Below, one piece after another: positions 25,078 to 34,740 of a stretch of 49,658 nucleotides of DNA. Position 1 is the stretch's first letter, and every line of letters starts with the position of its first letter. A program made the position numbers and the translations under genes. Under the pieces are notes generated by a model, which was not told where the DNA came from, did not search any database, and worked only from the letters and a program-made list of their open reading frames with translations. Source of the stretch: Megamonas sp. UBA1796. GTDB lineage: Bacteria; Bacillota; Negativicutes; Selenomonadales; Selenomonadaceae. The DNA lies in NCBI GenBank assembly GCA_002319795.1, contig DCFU01000040.1, positions 1 through 49,658 on the forward strand. The letters run 5' to 3'.

Positions 25078-26487
25078 CTAATCTTTTAAGGTTTTGGCGA
25101 ATGCTGCCAAGGCCTGTTCAAAGCACGCATGCGGAGCTTTAACAACACCTGCACCAATCTGACCGACACCCGGCAGTCGGTGAGCTATACCTGTATTGAT
25201 GACTGGCACAATATCATTCTCGATTACCTTGCGGATATCAATGCCAAGCGGTGTGCCATCAAAATTCATCGTAGCCAGCAGGAACTGCGTGCTGTGTCCG
25301 TGGGAGATTGAACCCATGGACTGCGTATACCGCACAGCATCATCCTGTGAACCAGCTCCCACAAAACGCACAACTGCCGGAGATGCCGCCATCGCTACAC
25401 CGCCAAGACCAATGACCTCAAGAATTGCACTATCACCCATATCGCGATTTGCATCTTCCGGTCCATATCCTGGGAAATACAAACCTTCCGGCATATTCGC
25501 CTGTGAAACAAACCATTCCTCACCCGTGGCAGCTACCTTCACACCAAAATCCGTGCCGTTACGGCACATGACTGTCACAATAGAGCTTTCCTGAATGCCA
25601 TGTGCAGGATCTGTAATGGATTTTGCTGAAGCCATTGCCAGATTCAGGAAGAACTGATCGTTACCGCAAATAAACTGAATAGCTTTTGCCTTATCAGCAT
25701 CACTGACATCCGACAGAGCTGCAATAAGCGGACAAATCTTGCGTGTGAACAAGGAAGAAGCCGCTATATTGCGTTGATGGAGCTCATCGCCCATCGTCAG
25801 TGCCTGCGCAATGATGACCTTGAGATTGATACCACCTGAGGCCTGAATAGCCTTGTCCAGGATTGGTCCGAGACTATCACGGAACCACAACAGACGGTCA
25901 ATAACTTCCTTATCATTGGCACCAAAGCGTAAGACCTTTCCCAAACCTTCATTAATAGCACAATATGCCATATTGCCAAATTTTTCATTTTTCACCACAA
26001 AGATGGGCATATGATACGTAATCATACCCGTCATCGGCCCCACTGCACTATGATGATGATTCGGTGACAGCTTGATTTCACCGTTTTTTACCATTGCAAT
26101 GGTTTGGTCGTCATTATCCGAAAGACCCTCAAAGCGTGCCGCCCCGAGAATAGCTCCCTGCATAGAACCGCACATTTGCTCCCACCGGACCGGAGGACCG
26201 GCATGGAAGATGGTCTTCTCATCCAATCCTTCAAGAACCGTATGTGCCTCTTTTACTCCAATCAAAACCGGCTGTCCATCGTTATATATCTGCAGCACTT
26301 TATCATTGGCTGCATTGATGCGATTCTCATAACGATCCAAAATCCGGGCAATTTCTTTATTTCCCCCGGCCGGCGGACGCCATGACACATGTGCAACCGG
26401 CACATCCTGCTCAGCCAAAGTATCCGCAAAAAGCTTAAGCCCGGCATTAACTACATTCAGATTCTCATGAAAAAGCTGATTTGACAT
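25078..26487 (-). CDS. allG: Oxamate carbamoyltransferase subunit AllG (DUF1116, YlbE-like)
   Basis: 469 residues, DUF1116 family. In E. coli, FdrA, YlbE and YlbF (renamed AllF, AllG, AllH) together form the oxamate carbamoyltransferase that splits oxalurate with phosphate into oxamate and carbamoyl phosphate. Conserved blocks seen: PLFIGVKEAH-like QPVLIGVKEAHTVL near 90, SPNHHHSAVGPMTGMITYHMPIFVV near 165, NGTDFGVKVA near 315. I place the start at 26487 (MSNQLF), preceded by GGGAGG, one base after the allF stop; the frame runs open upstream inside allF. Subunit roles within the complex are not resolved by sequence. Confidence 0.9.
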   Translation of the reverse strand: MSNQLFHENLNVVNAGLKLFADTLAEQDVPVAHVSWRPPAGGNKEIARILDRYENRINAANDKVLQIYNDGQPVLIGVKEAHTVLEGLDEKTIFHAGPPVRWEQMCGSMQGAILGAARFEGLSDNDDQTIAMVKNGEIKLSPNHHHSAVGPMTGMITYHMPIFVVKNEKFGNMAYCAINEGLGKVLRFGANDKEVIDRLLWFRDSLGPILDKAIQASGGINLKVIIAQALTMGDELHQRNIAASSLFTRKICPLIAALSDVSDADKAKAIQFICGNDQFFLNLAMASAKSITDPAHGIQESSIVTVMCRNGTDFGVKVAATGEEWFVSQANMPEGLYFPGYGPEDANRDMGDSAILEVIGLGGVAMAASPAVVRFVGAGSQDDAVRYTQSMGSISHGHSTQFLLATMNFDGTPLGIDIRKVIENDIVPVINTGIAHRLPGVGQIGAGVVKAPHACFEQALAAFAKTLKD

Positions 26488-26488
26488 A

Positions 26489-28036
26489 TTATTGTTTCCT
26501 CCCATCGGCGATCTGTCTGGCAACCCGGACTGCCTGTGCATTTGTATCAGTAACCAAAGCACCTGCCTGTTGCAGCTTGGCAATCTGGTTGGCCTTGCCC
26601 TGTGCATCCAGTACGGTTCCGCACACATACGCTACAACAGCAAGTGTACCGCCGTTTTTCCTGGCAATTTCTCTGGCTTCCGTCAAAACCGGAATAAGTT
26701 CTCCTGCCGGATCCGCTGCAGCACCATAACCAATGACTACATCGATAAGCAGTACTGCGGTTTCAGGATCTTTTGCGACCTCCAGGATATACTCGTCGCG
26801 CAGTGAACCGTCAATCATCGGATGCGGCCGCCCCATGGTAAAATGATCATCTCCCAGATCAATGGCCGTATGATGTCCCTGCACCACAACTTCCTGTGTC
26901 GCATATTCGCCATGTGCCAAATTGGAATACAGTGCCGGGAAATGTTCACCTAACAGCAGCAACGCCTCATAGCAAAGCGTACCACCGGTATAAAGAGCAC
27001 GTACATAACGCTGCGCAGATGCAAAATGCTTCTGCATCTCTTGTGCCCATGCCTGCTTTTCCTTTTCGTGCACCAGCAGCGTAATCTTCTGTTTACACAA
27101 CTCTGCGGTCTTGATTGCCGCGTCTTCAAGCCCATTTGCTACCGTAACATTGTCTGGCACCTGCTCAACCGTTGCTCCGATGAAACAAAGGACGACGGGT
27201 TTGTTCGTCAGCCTCAATTTCGCAATCACCTTATCCACAACCGATTGGGCTGGCGGTTTGGAAATCAGCACGATGACCTGTATCTGCTCGTCCTCAAACA
27301 TCATATCAAGCGTCTGCAACATAGTAGCCGCACCAATAATCTCCTTTAAATCGCGGCCACCAGTGCCAATCGCCTGGCTGACACCGATACCCATGCCATC
27401 CAGCAGGCAGGTGACTTCCTGCAGTCCGGTCCCAGATGCAGAAATCAATCCTACCGGCCCGCTGCATACTTTGTTCGCAAATCCTACACCTACGCCGTTA
27501 ATAATGGCCGTACCACAGTCCGGACCCATGACAAGCAGCTGTTTCTGGGTCGCCAGTGCTTTCAATGCGGCTTCCTCCTCGATGGACACATTATCACTGA
27601 AGAGAAACACGTTTTTGCCATGCTGCAAAGCACGCTCTGCTTCAATCGCAGCATATTCTCCCGGAACCGATACCAGTGCCAGGTTTATCTCCGGATTGCT
27701 CTTATAAGCCTCCAGCGTCGAACGGATTTCCAACTCTTTCGTCTTTTGTCCGCTTACGTTTTTCTTGGCAATCTGCTCATCAATCTGCTTGACAATAGCA
27801 TCCATATCGACATTTTCTGGTGCACGGAACGCCATAATCAGGTCATTCGGTCCAGCTTCCCTGCCCTCCTCACCCAAAAGATTCGCATCCTGCAAAATGC
27901 CATGATTCGCAGGCGTTCCCATCATAACCGAGACATCATCAAGGCCCTCGACTACCTGTCTAAGTTTTTTGGAAATAAGCATGAGCGTTACTGAATCATA
28001 ATAATTATTCTTACGTATGACGTTATAGATTTTCAT
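26489..28036 (-). CDS. allF: Oxamate carbamoyltransferase subunit AllF (FdrA)
   Basis: 515 residues, FdrA family, with a succinyl-CoA-synthetase-like fold: an N-terminal VMMGTPANHGILQD block, a CoA-binding-like Rossmann region (MGPDCGTAIINGVGVGFAN, about residue 165-183), and an ATP-grasp/ligase-like segment (AIGTGGRDLKEIIGAATML, about 205-225). Core subunit with AllG and AllH of the enzyme converting oxalurate to oxamate and carbamoyl phosphate. The chosen start, ATG at 28036 with AAGGAG upstream, overlaps the end of allH by 14 bases; 32 further open codons upstream lie inside allH and are not credible. Confidence 0.9.
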   Translation of the reverse strand: MKIYNVIRKNNYYDSVTLMLISKKLRQVVEGLDDVSVMMGTPANHGILQDANLLGEEGREAGPNDLIMAFRAPENVDMDAIVKQIDEQIAKKNVSGQKTKELEIRSTLEAYKSNPEINLALVSVPGEYAAIEAERALQHGKNVFLFSDNVSIEEEAALKALATQKQLLVMGPDCGTAIINGVGVGFANKVCSGPVGLISASGTGLQEVTCLLDGMGIGVSQAIGTGGRDLKEIIGAATMLQTLDMMFEDEQIQVIVLISKPPAQSVVDKVIAKLRLTNKPVVLCFIGATVEQVPDNVTVANGLEDAAIKTAELCKQKITLLVHEKEKQAWAQEMQKHFASAQRYVRALYTGGTLCYEALLLLGEHFPALYSNLAHGEYATQEVVVQGHHTAIDLGDDHFTMGRPHPMIDGSLRDEYILEVAKDPETAVLLIDVVIGYGAAADPAGELIPVLTEAREIARKNGGTLAVVAYVCGTVLDAQGKANQIAKLQQAGALVTDTNAQAVRVARQIADGRKQ

Positions 28037-28970
28037 ATACTGACTCCTTCCCGTTGTAATTTTTTTGCTGTTTTTGCAGTTCCACTGCCATAAGGGCAGT
28101 AAAACCGCCGTATATAAATCCTGTAAGTACATCTGCTCCTGATGAATGACCCAGCTGCATCAAACTATGCGCTTTGTCCATGATAATCTGCATCGGACAT
28201 GAACCAAATGCCGTAATGAGCTCACATAATCTCTGATGATAGGATCCATGCAGCCCATATTTCAGATAAGCCAATGATAAAAATGTTGTTGCGCCCGGCG
28301 CCTCTGCCCGAAGAAGGCGGGTCATCGTATATACAGCACGTTGATATGCGCTGGGAAGAAGATAACGACTGGCACTCAGAAAGCCCATAAGAAAATCATC
28401 GCCGGCCGGCGTAGAGCCAGGACCAACACCAAGCAAACCGCAGATCCCCTGGCGAATCAAGGGTTCCCGATCACCAGCCACACCCTGAATCAATACCTGA
28501 GCGGCACGCGGCACGCTTTCGCGGCATGGATCCAGATCCCAGCAAAACGACTGCACATCCTGCTGTCCCAGATAGGTCAAAATGCCGCTATCAACCGCAA
28601 AATCATGACACAGCTTTTCCAGCTTGCGAAGCTTTTCCTCACACTGTTGACCCGCACTAAAAAAGATTGGCTGACAAGAAAAACGAAAACAGTCTTGAAT
28701 ACCGCTGATTTCCAAAATATCCTGTATAAAAACGGAATCTTCTGTATACCGTACAATCTGCTCGCGTTCCAGACCAAAATCCAGCCAGGAGCCAGGCAAC
28801 ATAACCTCAATGCCAAAAGGAATATGATCACATCCACTGCGAACCAATGTGATAAAATCTCCATCGTTTTGCAAATTGATATAGTCGTTATGAACCGAAT
28901 ATACCCTTCCGGTATATCCGATTGGCAAAACCAATGCACTAGAAACCGCTGCTGTTTCTAAAAGCCACAT
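28023..28970 (-). CDS. allH: Oxamate carbamoyltransferase subunit AllH (DUF2877, YlbF-like)
   Basis: 315 residues, DUF2877 family, the third subunit of the AllFGH oxamate carbamoyltransferase. The family hallmark GLLGVGPGSTPAGDDFLMGFL is at about residues 205-225. I start at the ATG at 28970, eight bases after AGAAGG; a GTG at 28979 would overlap that site. First gene of the allH-allF-allG block, which is separated from the permease gene upstream by about 200 bases containing a strong hairpin. Its last 14 bases overlap allF, implying coupled synthesis. Confidence 0.9.
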   Translation of the reverse strand: MWLLETAAVSSALVLPIGYTGRVYSVHNDYINLQNDGDFITLVRSGCDHIPFGIEVMLPGSWLDFGLEREQIVRYTEDSVFIQDILEISGIQDCFRFSCQPIFFSAGQQCEEKLRKLEKLCHDFAVDSGILTYLGQQDVQSFCWDLDPCRESVPRAAQVLIQGVAGDREPLIRQGICGLLGVGPGSTPAGDDFLMGFLSASRYLLPSAYQRAVYTMTRLLRAEAPGATTFLSLAYLKYGLHGSYHQRLCELITAFGSCPMQIIMDKAHSLMQLGHSSGADVLTGFIYGGFTALMAVELQKQQKNYNGKESVYENL

Positions 28971-29089
28971 TCTGATCACCTTCTACAAGTTAAATTATAA
29001 AAATTATTCTGATTTTCTTCTAGTGCATTCAGGCTATAAAACATAAGGCTATATGAGCAAAATGCACATTGTACTGCAAGAATACAAAT

Positions 29090-29123
29090 GGCCGCTCCGA
29101 GAGGTTTTATCTCCGAAGCAGCC
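29090..29123 (-). terminator. Hairpin between permease gene and allH (possible attenuator)
   Basis: GC-rich stem: GGCCGCTCCGAGA on the plus strand (29090-29102) against TCTCCGAAGCAGCC (29110-29123) with one bulge and wobbles. On the minus strand it is followed by ATTTGTATTCTT, not a proper T run. It could partly terminate transcription or serve as an mRNA processing/stability element between the upstream and downstream halves of the operon. Confidence 0.45.
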
Positions 29124-29174
29124 ACATATTCAAGATGACAAACCAAAGCTTATGCCCAAAGCAGCAAAATATAT

Positions 29175-30563
29175 TTATTTCTTCTCAAAAACCGTTCCCA
29201 CTATGAACTGATAATCTTTGCCTGCTGAGCGCATCATAGCATAATAAGCGATGGCACCAACGAGCAGACCTATGATCCAGGCGAGTTCAACCTTTAAAAA
29301 GGCTGCTCCGGCTCCAATCAGCATAGCGATGATCGCATAACGGTTATAGCCGCTGAACGGACCGTCCTTCTCATAAAGCAAATGAATATTGATGTCTTCT
29401 TTACGCAAAAGATAATACTCAATGAGCAGAATCGCTACAATAGGTCCGAGGAACGCAGAATAAATCAGTATGAAAAGCCCCAGACCTTCAGCCGAAGAAT
29501 CCTGTACCAGAAGCCACGGACAGGTGCAGGATGCCAGAAGACCAGAAATCGTGACCGCCACTTTGTAGTTGACTTTTGTGAGAAGCGTAATGACGTACGT
29601 AGGCGGTACAATATTGGCCACCATATTGACAGCTACTGCGCCCATCACGATAAAAGCAGAGATGAAAATACTGATAGAAGGATTATTAACCAACACCGGA
29701 ATCGCCTTAGCCGGATTGGATATCCCTGTCACCGATGCCAGCATAGCACCGATGCAGAGGACAAAACCATAGGCAATAAGAATTGGACAGAAATACAAAC
29801 CCCAACGCTTACCATTGCTGATACCAGCCTTCAGTTCACGGGAATAATCTGCAGCCGATAAGAAAATAGCCGCATAGTTTCCCATGAACATCATGATAAA
29901 GGCAAAAAACGGTAAGCCCCAGCTGCCTTCAGCATTCACCCACTTGGTTGCAATGATATCACTATGCTGTGTCACCAGCAGAATAAACACATACAGGAGC
30001 GCCAGCAGAATGACAGTGGAAACAATGGACTCTACCCATTTGATCGCATGGAACCCATAAAGAGACAATCCGATCAGGAATACTTGCATAATAGCAAAAC
30101 AAAGATAAGTATTGTCAAAGCTTCCTCCACTCAGAATCTTAAAAATCTCATTCAGAGCCGTACCGCCAATCCAGCTCTGAAAACCATACCACACCAATGC
30201 CGGAATTCCACGTAAAAGTGAAGATACTACACAGCCCTTAACCCCAAACGACATACGAAGCTGTACAACATAAGGAATACCGGTCTTGTAGCCGAGACGA
30301 TCATTCAAAACGAACACAACTGAGATAATCGCAATCGCAATGATTGCTGCCGCAAAAGTTTGGACAAGGTTCAGCGTTGCTACGCCAGCGACGACCAGAC
30401 TGGCACCCAGTGTCATATTCCCCAAATTGACACCATCCCCGAGCCATAAGCTCATGTAGTTCAGTGCCCCCAAGGTTCTTTGTTCCGGTTTCTTTGGCAG
30501 CAGGGATTCATCAATCCCCATGGTTTCTGCCTGGCTAAGATTATTGTCGAATTCAGTGCTCAT
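29175..30563 (-). CDS. allW: NCS1 family allantoin permease
   Basis: 462-residue membrane transporter of the nucleobase:cation symporter-1 family with about 12 helices. Typical features: MSLWLGDGVNLGNMTLGASLVVAGV near residue 35-60, RMSFGVKG (about 102), PALVWYGFQSWIGG (about 120) and the NIVPPTYVITLL region. NCS1 members carry uracil, cytosine, thiamine, hydantoin or allantoin; position between the allantoinase and oxamate-transcarbamylase genes makes allantoin uptake the best assignment. GGAGG ribosome binding site, 17 bases after allB. Confidence 0.9.
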   Translation of the reverse strand: MSTEFDNNLSQAETMGIDESLLPKKPEQRTLGALNYMSLWLGDGVNLGNMTLGASLVVAGVATLNLVQTFAAAIIAIAIISVVFVLNDRLGYKTGIPYVVQLRMSFGVKGCVVSSLLRGIPALVWYGFQSWIGGTALNEIFKILSGGSFDNTYLCFAIMQVFLIGLSLYGFHAIKWVESIVSTVILLALLYVFILLVTQHSDIIATKWVNAEGSWGLPFFAFIMMFMGNYAAIFLSAADYSRELKAGISNGKRWGLYFCPILIAYGFVLCIGAMLASVTGISNPAKAIPVLVNNPSISIFISAFIVMGAVAVNMVANIVPPTYVITLLTKVNYKVAVTISGLLASCTCPWLLVQDSSAEGLGLFILIYSAFLGPIVAILLIEYYLLRKEDINIHLLYEKDGPFSGYNRYAIIAMLIGAGAAFLKVELAWIIGLLVGAIAYYAMMRSAGKDYQFIVGTVFEKK

Positions 30564-30579
30564 TTTCTTTCGTCCTCCT

Positions 30580-31932
30580 TCAGCGTACCGGCCGGAGCAG
30601 CCTGCCCATCGGGTTAGCTACAATTTTGCCGTCTTTATAAATGGTCGTACCTCTGAGGATTGTCTGTTCTACAATGCCTTTAAAGGTGTCTCCAATATAC
30701 GGAGTTGCCTGATGCTTGTAGAAAAGATCCTCTGCCCTGAGCTTGTAAGTTTTATCCAGATCGACAATAGCAAAATCGCCATCCTTGCCTATAGAGATCG
30801 AGCCTTTATTCGTCACACCAAGAATATTGGTAACATTCCGCGAGGTAAAATTGGCAATTTCAGGAAGTGGAATCTGCCGCGCATGATATGCATGTGTCAG
30901 CAAGCCAGTTAATGTTGTCTGGCAAGAAGAGATGCCACCCCATACCTTCATGAACGGTCCATCCTTCAATTTTGGATCACATGGAGAATGATCCGAAGAA
31001 ACAAAATCAATCTCGCCATTCATGAGACGCGCCCACATCTTCGTCTGATTTGCCGCGCAGCGAACCGGCGGAGAACATTTGGCAACCGTACCGAGTCGGG
31101 CCACATCCTCATCGGTAAGAATAAGATACTGTCCGATGGTCTCGCACTGTACATCAACACCACGCTGCCGGGCCGCAGTCACAATATCCACCGATTTCGC
31201 AAGGCTCACATGGGCAATGATAAGCTTGCATCCCGTCTCTTCTGCAAAAGCGATCATGCGGGAAACGCTTTCCGTTTCCGTAATCGGTGCGTGTGTACGG
31301 AAATAGGCCCAGACATCATCATTGCCAGCCGCAAGCTCATCCTCTCCCAGCTGCTTGGTGAGGAGCGCATTTTCACAATGTACCATGAGTGGCAGTCCAA
31401 GCTTCTTGAGCTTTTCCATGCCTTTGAGTGCCGTATAATCATCTGCTCCCTCAAACTCTGGTATACCGCTGTAACATGCAAACGCTTTAAAACCTATAAC
31501 CCCGCATTCCGCAAGCTCTTCCAGCCGATCCAGATTCTTAGGTGTAAATCCACCCCAAAAAGCATAGTCTACCAGAGAATCCTTTTGTGCCACCGCCAGT
31601 TTTCGATTGAATTGCTCCGCATCCAGCGTACAGGGATTGCAGTTCAAAGGCATGTCAACAAATGATGTAGCACCTCCAGCTGCCAGCGCCGAACTGCCTG
31701 TTTTGATAGTTTCCCATTCTGTACGCCCCGGATCATTGAAATGTACATGTCCGTCAAACGTTCCAGGGAAAACATATTTCCCGACAGCATGAATCTCTTC
31801 TGTTGCAGTCCCGGAAATTTCATCCTTAATCTCAACAATTTTTTCATCCTTAACTGCAACATCTGCCTCTTTGACACCATCAGAAAGCACCAGCTTTCCT
31901 CCACGAATGATTAAATCATACTGATTACTCAC
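30580..31932 (-). CDS. allB: Allantoinase
   Basis: 450-residue cyclic amidohydrolase: allantoin + H2O to allantoate. Binuclear metal ligands are visible: His62 and His64 (GHVHFNDPG), the carbamylated Lys149 (IGFKAF), His185 (VHCENA), His241 (IAHVS) and Asp314 (SSDHSPC). LMVHCENALL, AKCSPPVR, MKVWGGI and TPYIGDTF are close to the same regions of E. coli AllB as I remember it, so this copy is the better AllB of the two here. I start at the GTG at 31932 because AAAGGAGG lies eight bases upstream; an ATG at 31959 precedes that site. Confidence 0.92.
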   Translation of the reverse strand: MSNQYDLIIRGGKLVLSDGVKEADVAVKDEKIVEIKDEISGTATEEIHAVGKYVFPGTFDGHVHFNDPGRTEWETIKTGSSALAAGGATSFVDMPLNCNPCTLDAEQFNRKLAVAQKDSLVDYAFWGGFTPKNLDRLEELAECGVIGFKAFACYSGIPEFEGADDYTALKGMEKLKKLGLPLMVHCENALLTKQLGEDELAAGNDDVWAYFRTHAPITETESVSRMIAFAEETGCKLIIAHVSLAKSVDIVTAARQRGVDVQCETIGQYLILTDEDVARLGTVAKCSPPVRCAANQTKMWARLMNGEIDFVSSDHSPCDPKLKDGPFMKVWGGISSCQTTLTGLLTHAYHARQIPLPEIANFTSRNVTNILGVTNKGSISIGKDGDFAIVDLDKTYKLRAEDLFYKHQATPYIGDTFKGIVEQTILRGTTIYKDGKIVANPMGRLLRPVR

Positions 31933-32001
31933 GATCAAATCCTCCTTTGCCATATTCATCTATATAGTACCGAATTGCCGATCCCCATCCTGCGTTTTGC
32001 A

Positions 32002-33360
32002 TCATTTGATCTTTTTAACAAATTTGCCAAAACCCTTTTCTCCAGTCAGCTGTCCATCTTGCGCCACAACCTTTCCCCGGATAATCGTACATACTGGCAT
32101 TCCGACGCCCTTGAGACCGACAAAGGCAGAAATTTTATTCACATAATACAAGGATTCAGGAGTGATCTCCCAGTCCTGCTTGGGATCAATAAGGATAAAA
32201 TCTGCATCAAAGCCAATCTTAATAGCGCCTTTCTTTCCATAGATACCAAAGACTTTCGCCGGGCCTTCACTCAAGGCTCTGGCCAAAACCACAGGACTAT
32301 AGCCACGCTTGGACACCCCCTCACTGAAGGCAGCCTGTACCGTATTCTGAATGCTGCTGATACCGCCCCAGGCTCCGAAAATACCATGCTTTTCTTCACT
32401 CTTCTCGCTGAGTTCACAAGGAGAATGATCCGAGCCGATGCAGGAAAGTGTACCATCTGCAACATATTCCCAAAGCGCATCAACTGCAGCATCGCTCCGA
32501 AGCGGTGGTGCACATTTGAACAGGCTGCCATTCTTGAGAACATCCACATCGGTAAAGGTCAGATAATGTCCGCAGGTCTCAGCCGTAACATCCACACCTT
32601 CTCGCTGTGCCTCGCGAATAACCTCTGCTACACGCGGATGACTCACATGACAAATATGAACCTTGGCCTCAAGAGTACGCGCCAACTCAATAATATTTTC
32701 CGTTGCAACCAGCTCTGCAGCCACGGGACGGGAATCCAAAAAATCCTGCCAATCATTTTTTTCTTTTCTCTGCGCGCGCTGTTCCTCCCACTTGATTATG
32801 GAGTAGTCTTCGCAATGAAAGCCTGCCCGTGCATCAAACTGCTTCAATATCTCAAGAGCTTCCTTTGCCTGCCCGATGCTCAATGAAACATAATCCGGTG
32901 ACACCGGTCCGATAAAAGACTTAAATGCTACACAGCCACGTTCATCAAGCTGTCCGAGCTCCTTGAAATTGTAGTCTACCAAGCCGCCCCAGAAACAATA
33001 ATCCACATAGGCATTGGGTTTGACATGATCCAGCTTCTTATCCATGATTTCGCCATTGGTCATAGCTGGCTCATTCTGCAATGGCATATCCACAATCGTC
33101 GTATAACCGCCGACTGCTGCAGCTGCCGTACCATGTGCATAATCCTCACGCCAGTTATAGCCGGGATCATTCAAATGCGCATGACTATCAATGGCCCCTG
33201 GGAAAAGATATTTCCCCTTTGCATCCATGGTTTCAGAGGTTTCTCCCAGTGTTCCCGACGCACCGATTGCAGCGATCTTTCCATTCTTCACAGCCACATC
33301 ACCAACAAATACTCGTTCGGAAGTAACTACCTTGCCATTTTTAATAATTAAGTCAAACAC
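32002..33360 (-). CDS. Allantoinase/dihydropyrimidinase-like paralogue
   Basis: 452-residue cyclic amidohydrolase with all metal ligands in place: His60 and His62 (SHAHLNDPG), Lys147 (VAFKSF), His182 (GFHCED), His in ICHVSH and Asp in GSDHSPC. Compared with the allB product next to it, the substrate-side segments differ: FHCEDYSIIKW instead of VHCENALL, FKCAPPLRSD instead of AKCSPPVR, and SAFVGLKGVG instead of TPYIGDTFKG. It may be a second allantoinase, for example of other stereospecificity, or may act on a different cyclic ureide such as a hydantoin. Start GTG at 33360 with GGAGGGG upstream. It lies 262 bases after allD, with its own upstream AT-rich region. Confidence 0.85.
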   Translation of the reverse strand: MFDLIIKNGKVVTSERVFVGDVAVKNGKIAAIGASGTLGETSETMDAKGKYLFPGAIDSHAHLNDPGYNWREDYAHGTAAAAVGGYTTIVDMPLQNEPAMTNGEIMDKKLDHVKPNAYVDYCFWGGLVDYNFKELGQLDERGCVAFKSFIGPVSPDYVSLSIGQAKEALEILKQFDARAGFHCEDYSIIKWEEQRAQRKEKNDWQDFLDSRPVAAELVATENIIELARTLEAKVHICHVSHPRVAEVIREAQREGVDVTAETCGHYLTFTDVDVLKNGSLFKCAPPLRSDAAVDALWEYVADGTLSCIGSDHSPCELSEKSEEKHGIFGAWGGISSIQNTVQAAFSEGVSKRGYSPVVLARALSEGPAKVFGIYGKKGAIKIGFDADFILIDPKQDWEITPESLYYVNKISAFVGLKGVGMPVCTIIRGKVVAQDGQLTGEKGFGKFVKKIK

Positions 33361-33481
33361 GATATCCCCTCCTGCAATACATTGTAATTTTCTCCATTAA
33401 AGTAATAAACGATATACGAATTTTACAAATTATACGACTATTGTATGTGGTTCAGGCACAGGCCACTATAATATTCCATTC

Positions 33482-33514
33482 CCAAAAGCCTGCGGCAAGA
33501 GGAGAGGCTTTTGG
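33482..33514. repeat. Inverted repeat between allD and the allantoinase paralogue
   Basis: CCAAAAGCCT (33482-33491) with AGGCTTTTGG (33505-33514). A weaker hairpin, AATCCTG/CAGGATT, follows at about 33579-33607 just past the allD stop. Neither has a T run. Together they suggest partial termination between allCD and the rest of the operon. Confidence 0.45.
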
Positions 33515-33622
33515 AAGATCTCCCCCGCTGCATCTTTGCCGACACTTGCCGGCCTTACCGTATATAGACAAGCCAACAGCACAATCCTGTCTGACATCCC
33601 AGTCAGGATTCCCTATCAGCAA

Positions 33623-34672
33623 TTATTTAGCAAAAGCACCTTTATGGTCAAAACGATTGTTATGGATCACATCTGAAATGAGGTATTTATAAATCTCGTC
33701 CACAACTTCTACACCATTTTCTTCACTATCCTGCTCACGAAGCATACTGCGCTGTCCCGGATAATAAACCTGGTCAAAACCTGGTGCGGGTTTGATTTTA
33801 TTCAGTTCATCCATCATATTCGTAATATGCTGCAAAAAGAGCTCAAGACTGGTGAAGTACGCCGGATTGATAACAATATGAAGTTGTCCAAGGTTGCGGT
33901 ATTCCGTGAGATCATGATACATAGAGCTGACCTTCGCACCATATGGCAGACCAAGCAGCACGCCAGAAAGAACATCCACCATCATCTGAAGCGCATAGCC
34001 CTTCGGGCCAGCAATGGGAATCAAAGAAGCAACCTTGTACGGATCCGTCGTAGGATTTCCATCTTTATCGATCGCCCAATCTGCCGGAATCTCAGCATGC
34101 CGTGAGCGTGCATCCAGAATTTTTCCCCAAGCCTGTACAGTAGTAGCCAGATCCATCATGAGAATGCGTCCATCCTTGCCACAAGTCGCAAACGCCATTG
34201 GATGCGTTCCGTAATAAGGTTCAGCCCCACCGTACGGAGCAGCCATCGGGTCCGACTGGCACATTGCAATACCGATGAGATTTTCCCGGGCTGCCTGCTG
34301 TACGAAATAAGAAAGTGCACCCGTATGTCCGATGCGGCGAACCCCAATGATTGAAATGCCATTTTTCTTTGCCATTTCAATCCCTTTATCCATGGCGAGC
34401 TTCGCTGCTACATGTCCGGAGCCGTTATCGCCATCAAATACGCCACTGCAGGGACCCGTTTCTTTATAGGTGAAATTTGGTGTCGTATTCGTACCACCCT
34501 TGGATATCCGCTCTGCATAATATTCAACACGCATAGCGCCATGCGAATGAATGCCTCTTGCATCTGCATGTGCCAGCACATCAGCCATGATATCTGCATG
34601 TTCCTGGGATAAACCCGCCCTATGCAGTTTTGCTGCCATCAATTCCTTCAATTTTTCCTTTGCGATTCTCAT
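33623..34672 (-). CDS. allD: Ureidoglycolate dehydrogenase
   Basis: 349 residues of the malate/lactate/sulfolactate dehydrogenase type 2 family (unrelated to Rossmann LDH). Oxidises (S)-ureidoglycolate to oxalurate with NAD+. Long blocks match what I recall of E. coli AllD: ADARGIHSHGAMRVEYYAER (about 32-51), VQQAARENLIGIAMCQSDPM (about 118-137), TTVQAWGKILDARSRHAEIP (about 176-195) and NPAYFTSLELF; catalytic His in IHSHG. This step directs the pathway to oxamate rather than to glyoxylate. GGAGG ribosome binding site, 68 bases after allC. Confidence 0.96.
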   Translation of the reverse strand: MRIAKEKLKELMAAKLHRAGLSQEHADIMADVLAHADARGIHSHGAMRVEYYAERISKGGTNTTPNFTYKETGPCSGVFDGDNGSGHVAAKLAMDKGIEMAKKNGISIIGVRRIGHTGALSYFVQQAARENLIGIAMCQSDPMAAPYGGAEPYYGTHPMAFATCGKDGRILMMDLATTVQAWGKILDARSRHAEIPADWAIDKDGNPTTDPYKVASLIPIAGPKGYALQMMVDVLSGVLLGLPYGAKVSSMYHDLTEYRNLGQLHIVINPAYFTSLELFLQHITNMMDELNKIKPAPGFDQVYYPGQRSMLREQDSEENGVEVVDEIYKYLISDVIHNNRFDHKGAFAK

Positions 34673-34740
34673 ACCTGCACCTCCAAAAATAATACCCGAA
34701 ATGGGTGTAAAACTTTTATATAATTTCCAATTTCAGCTTT

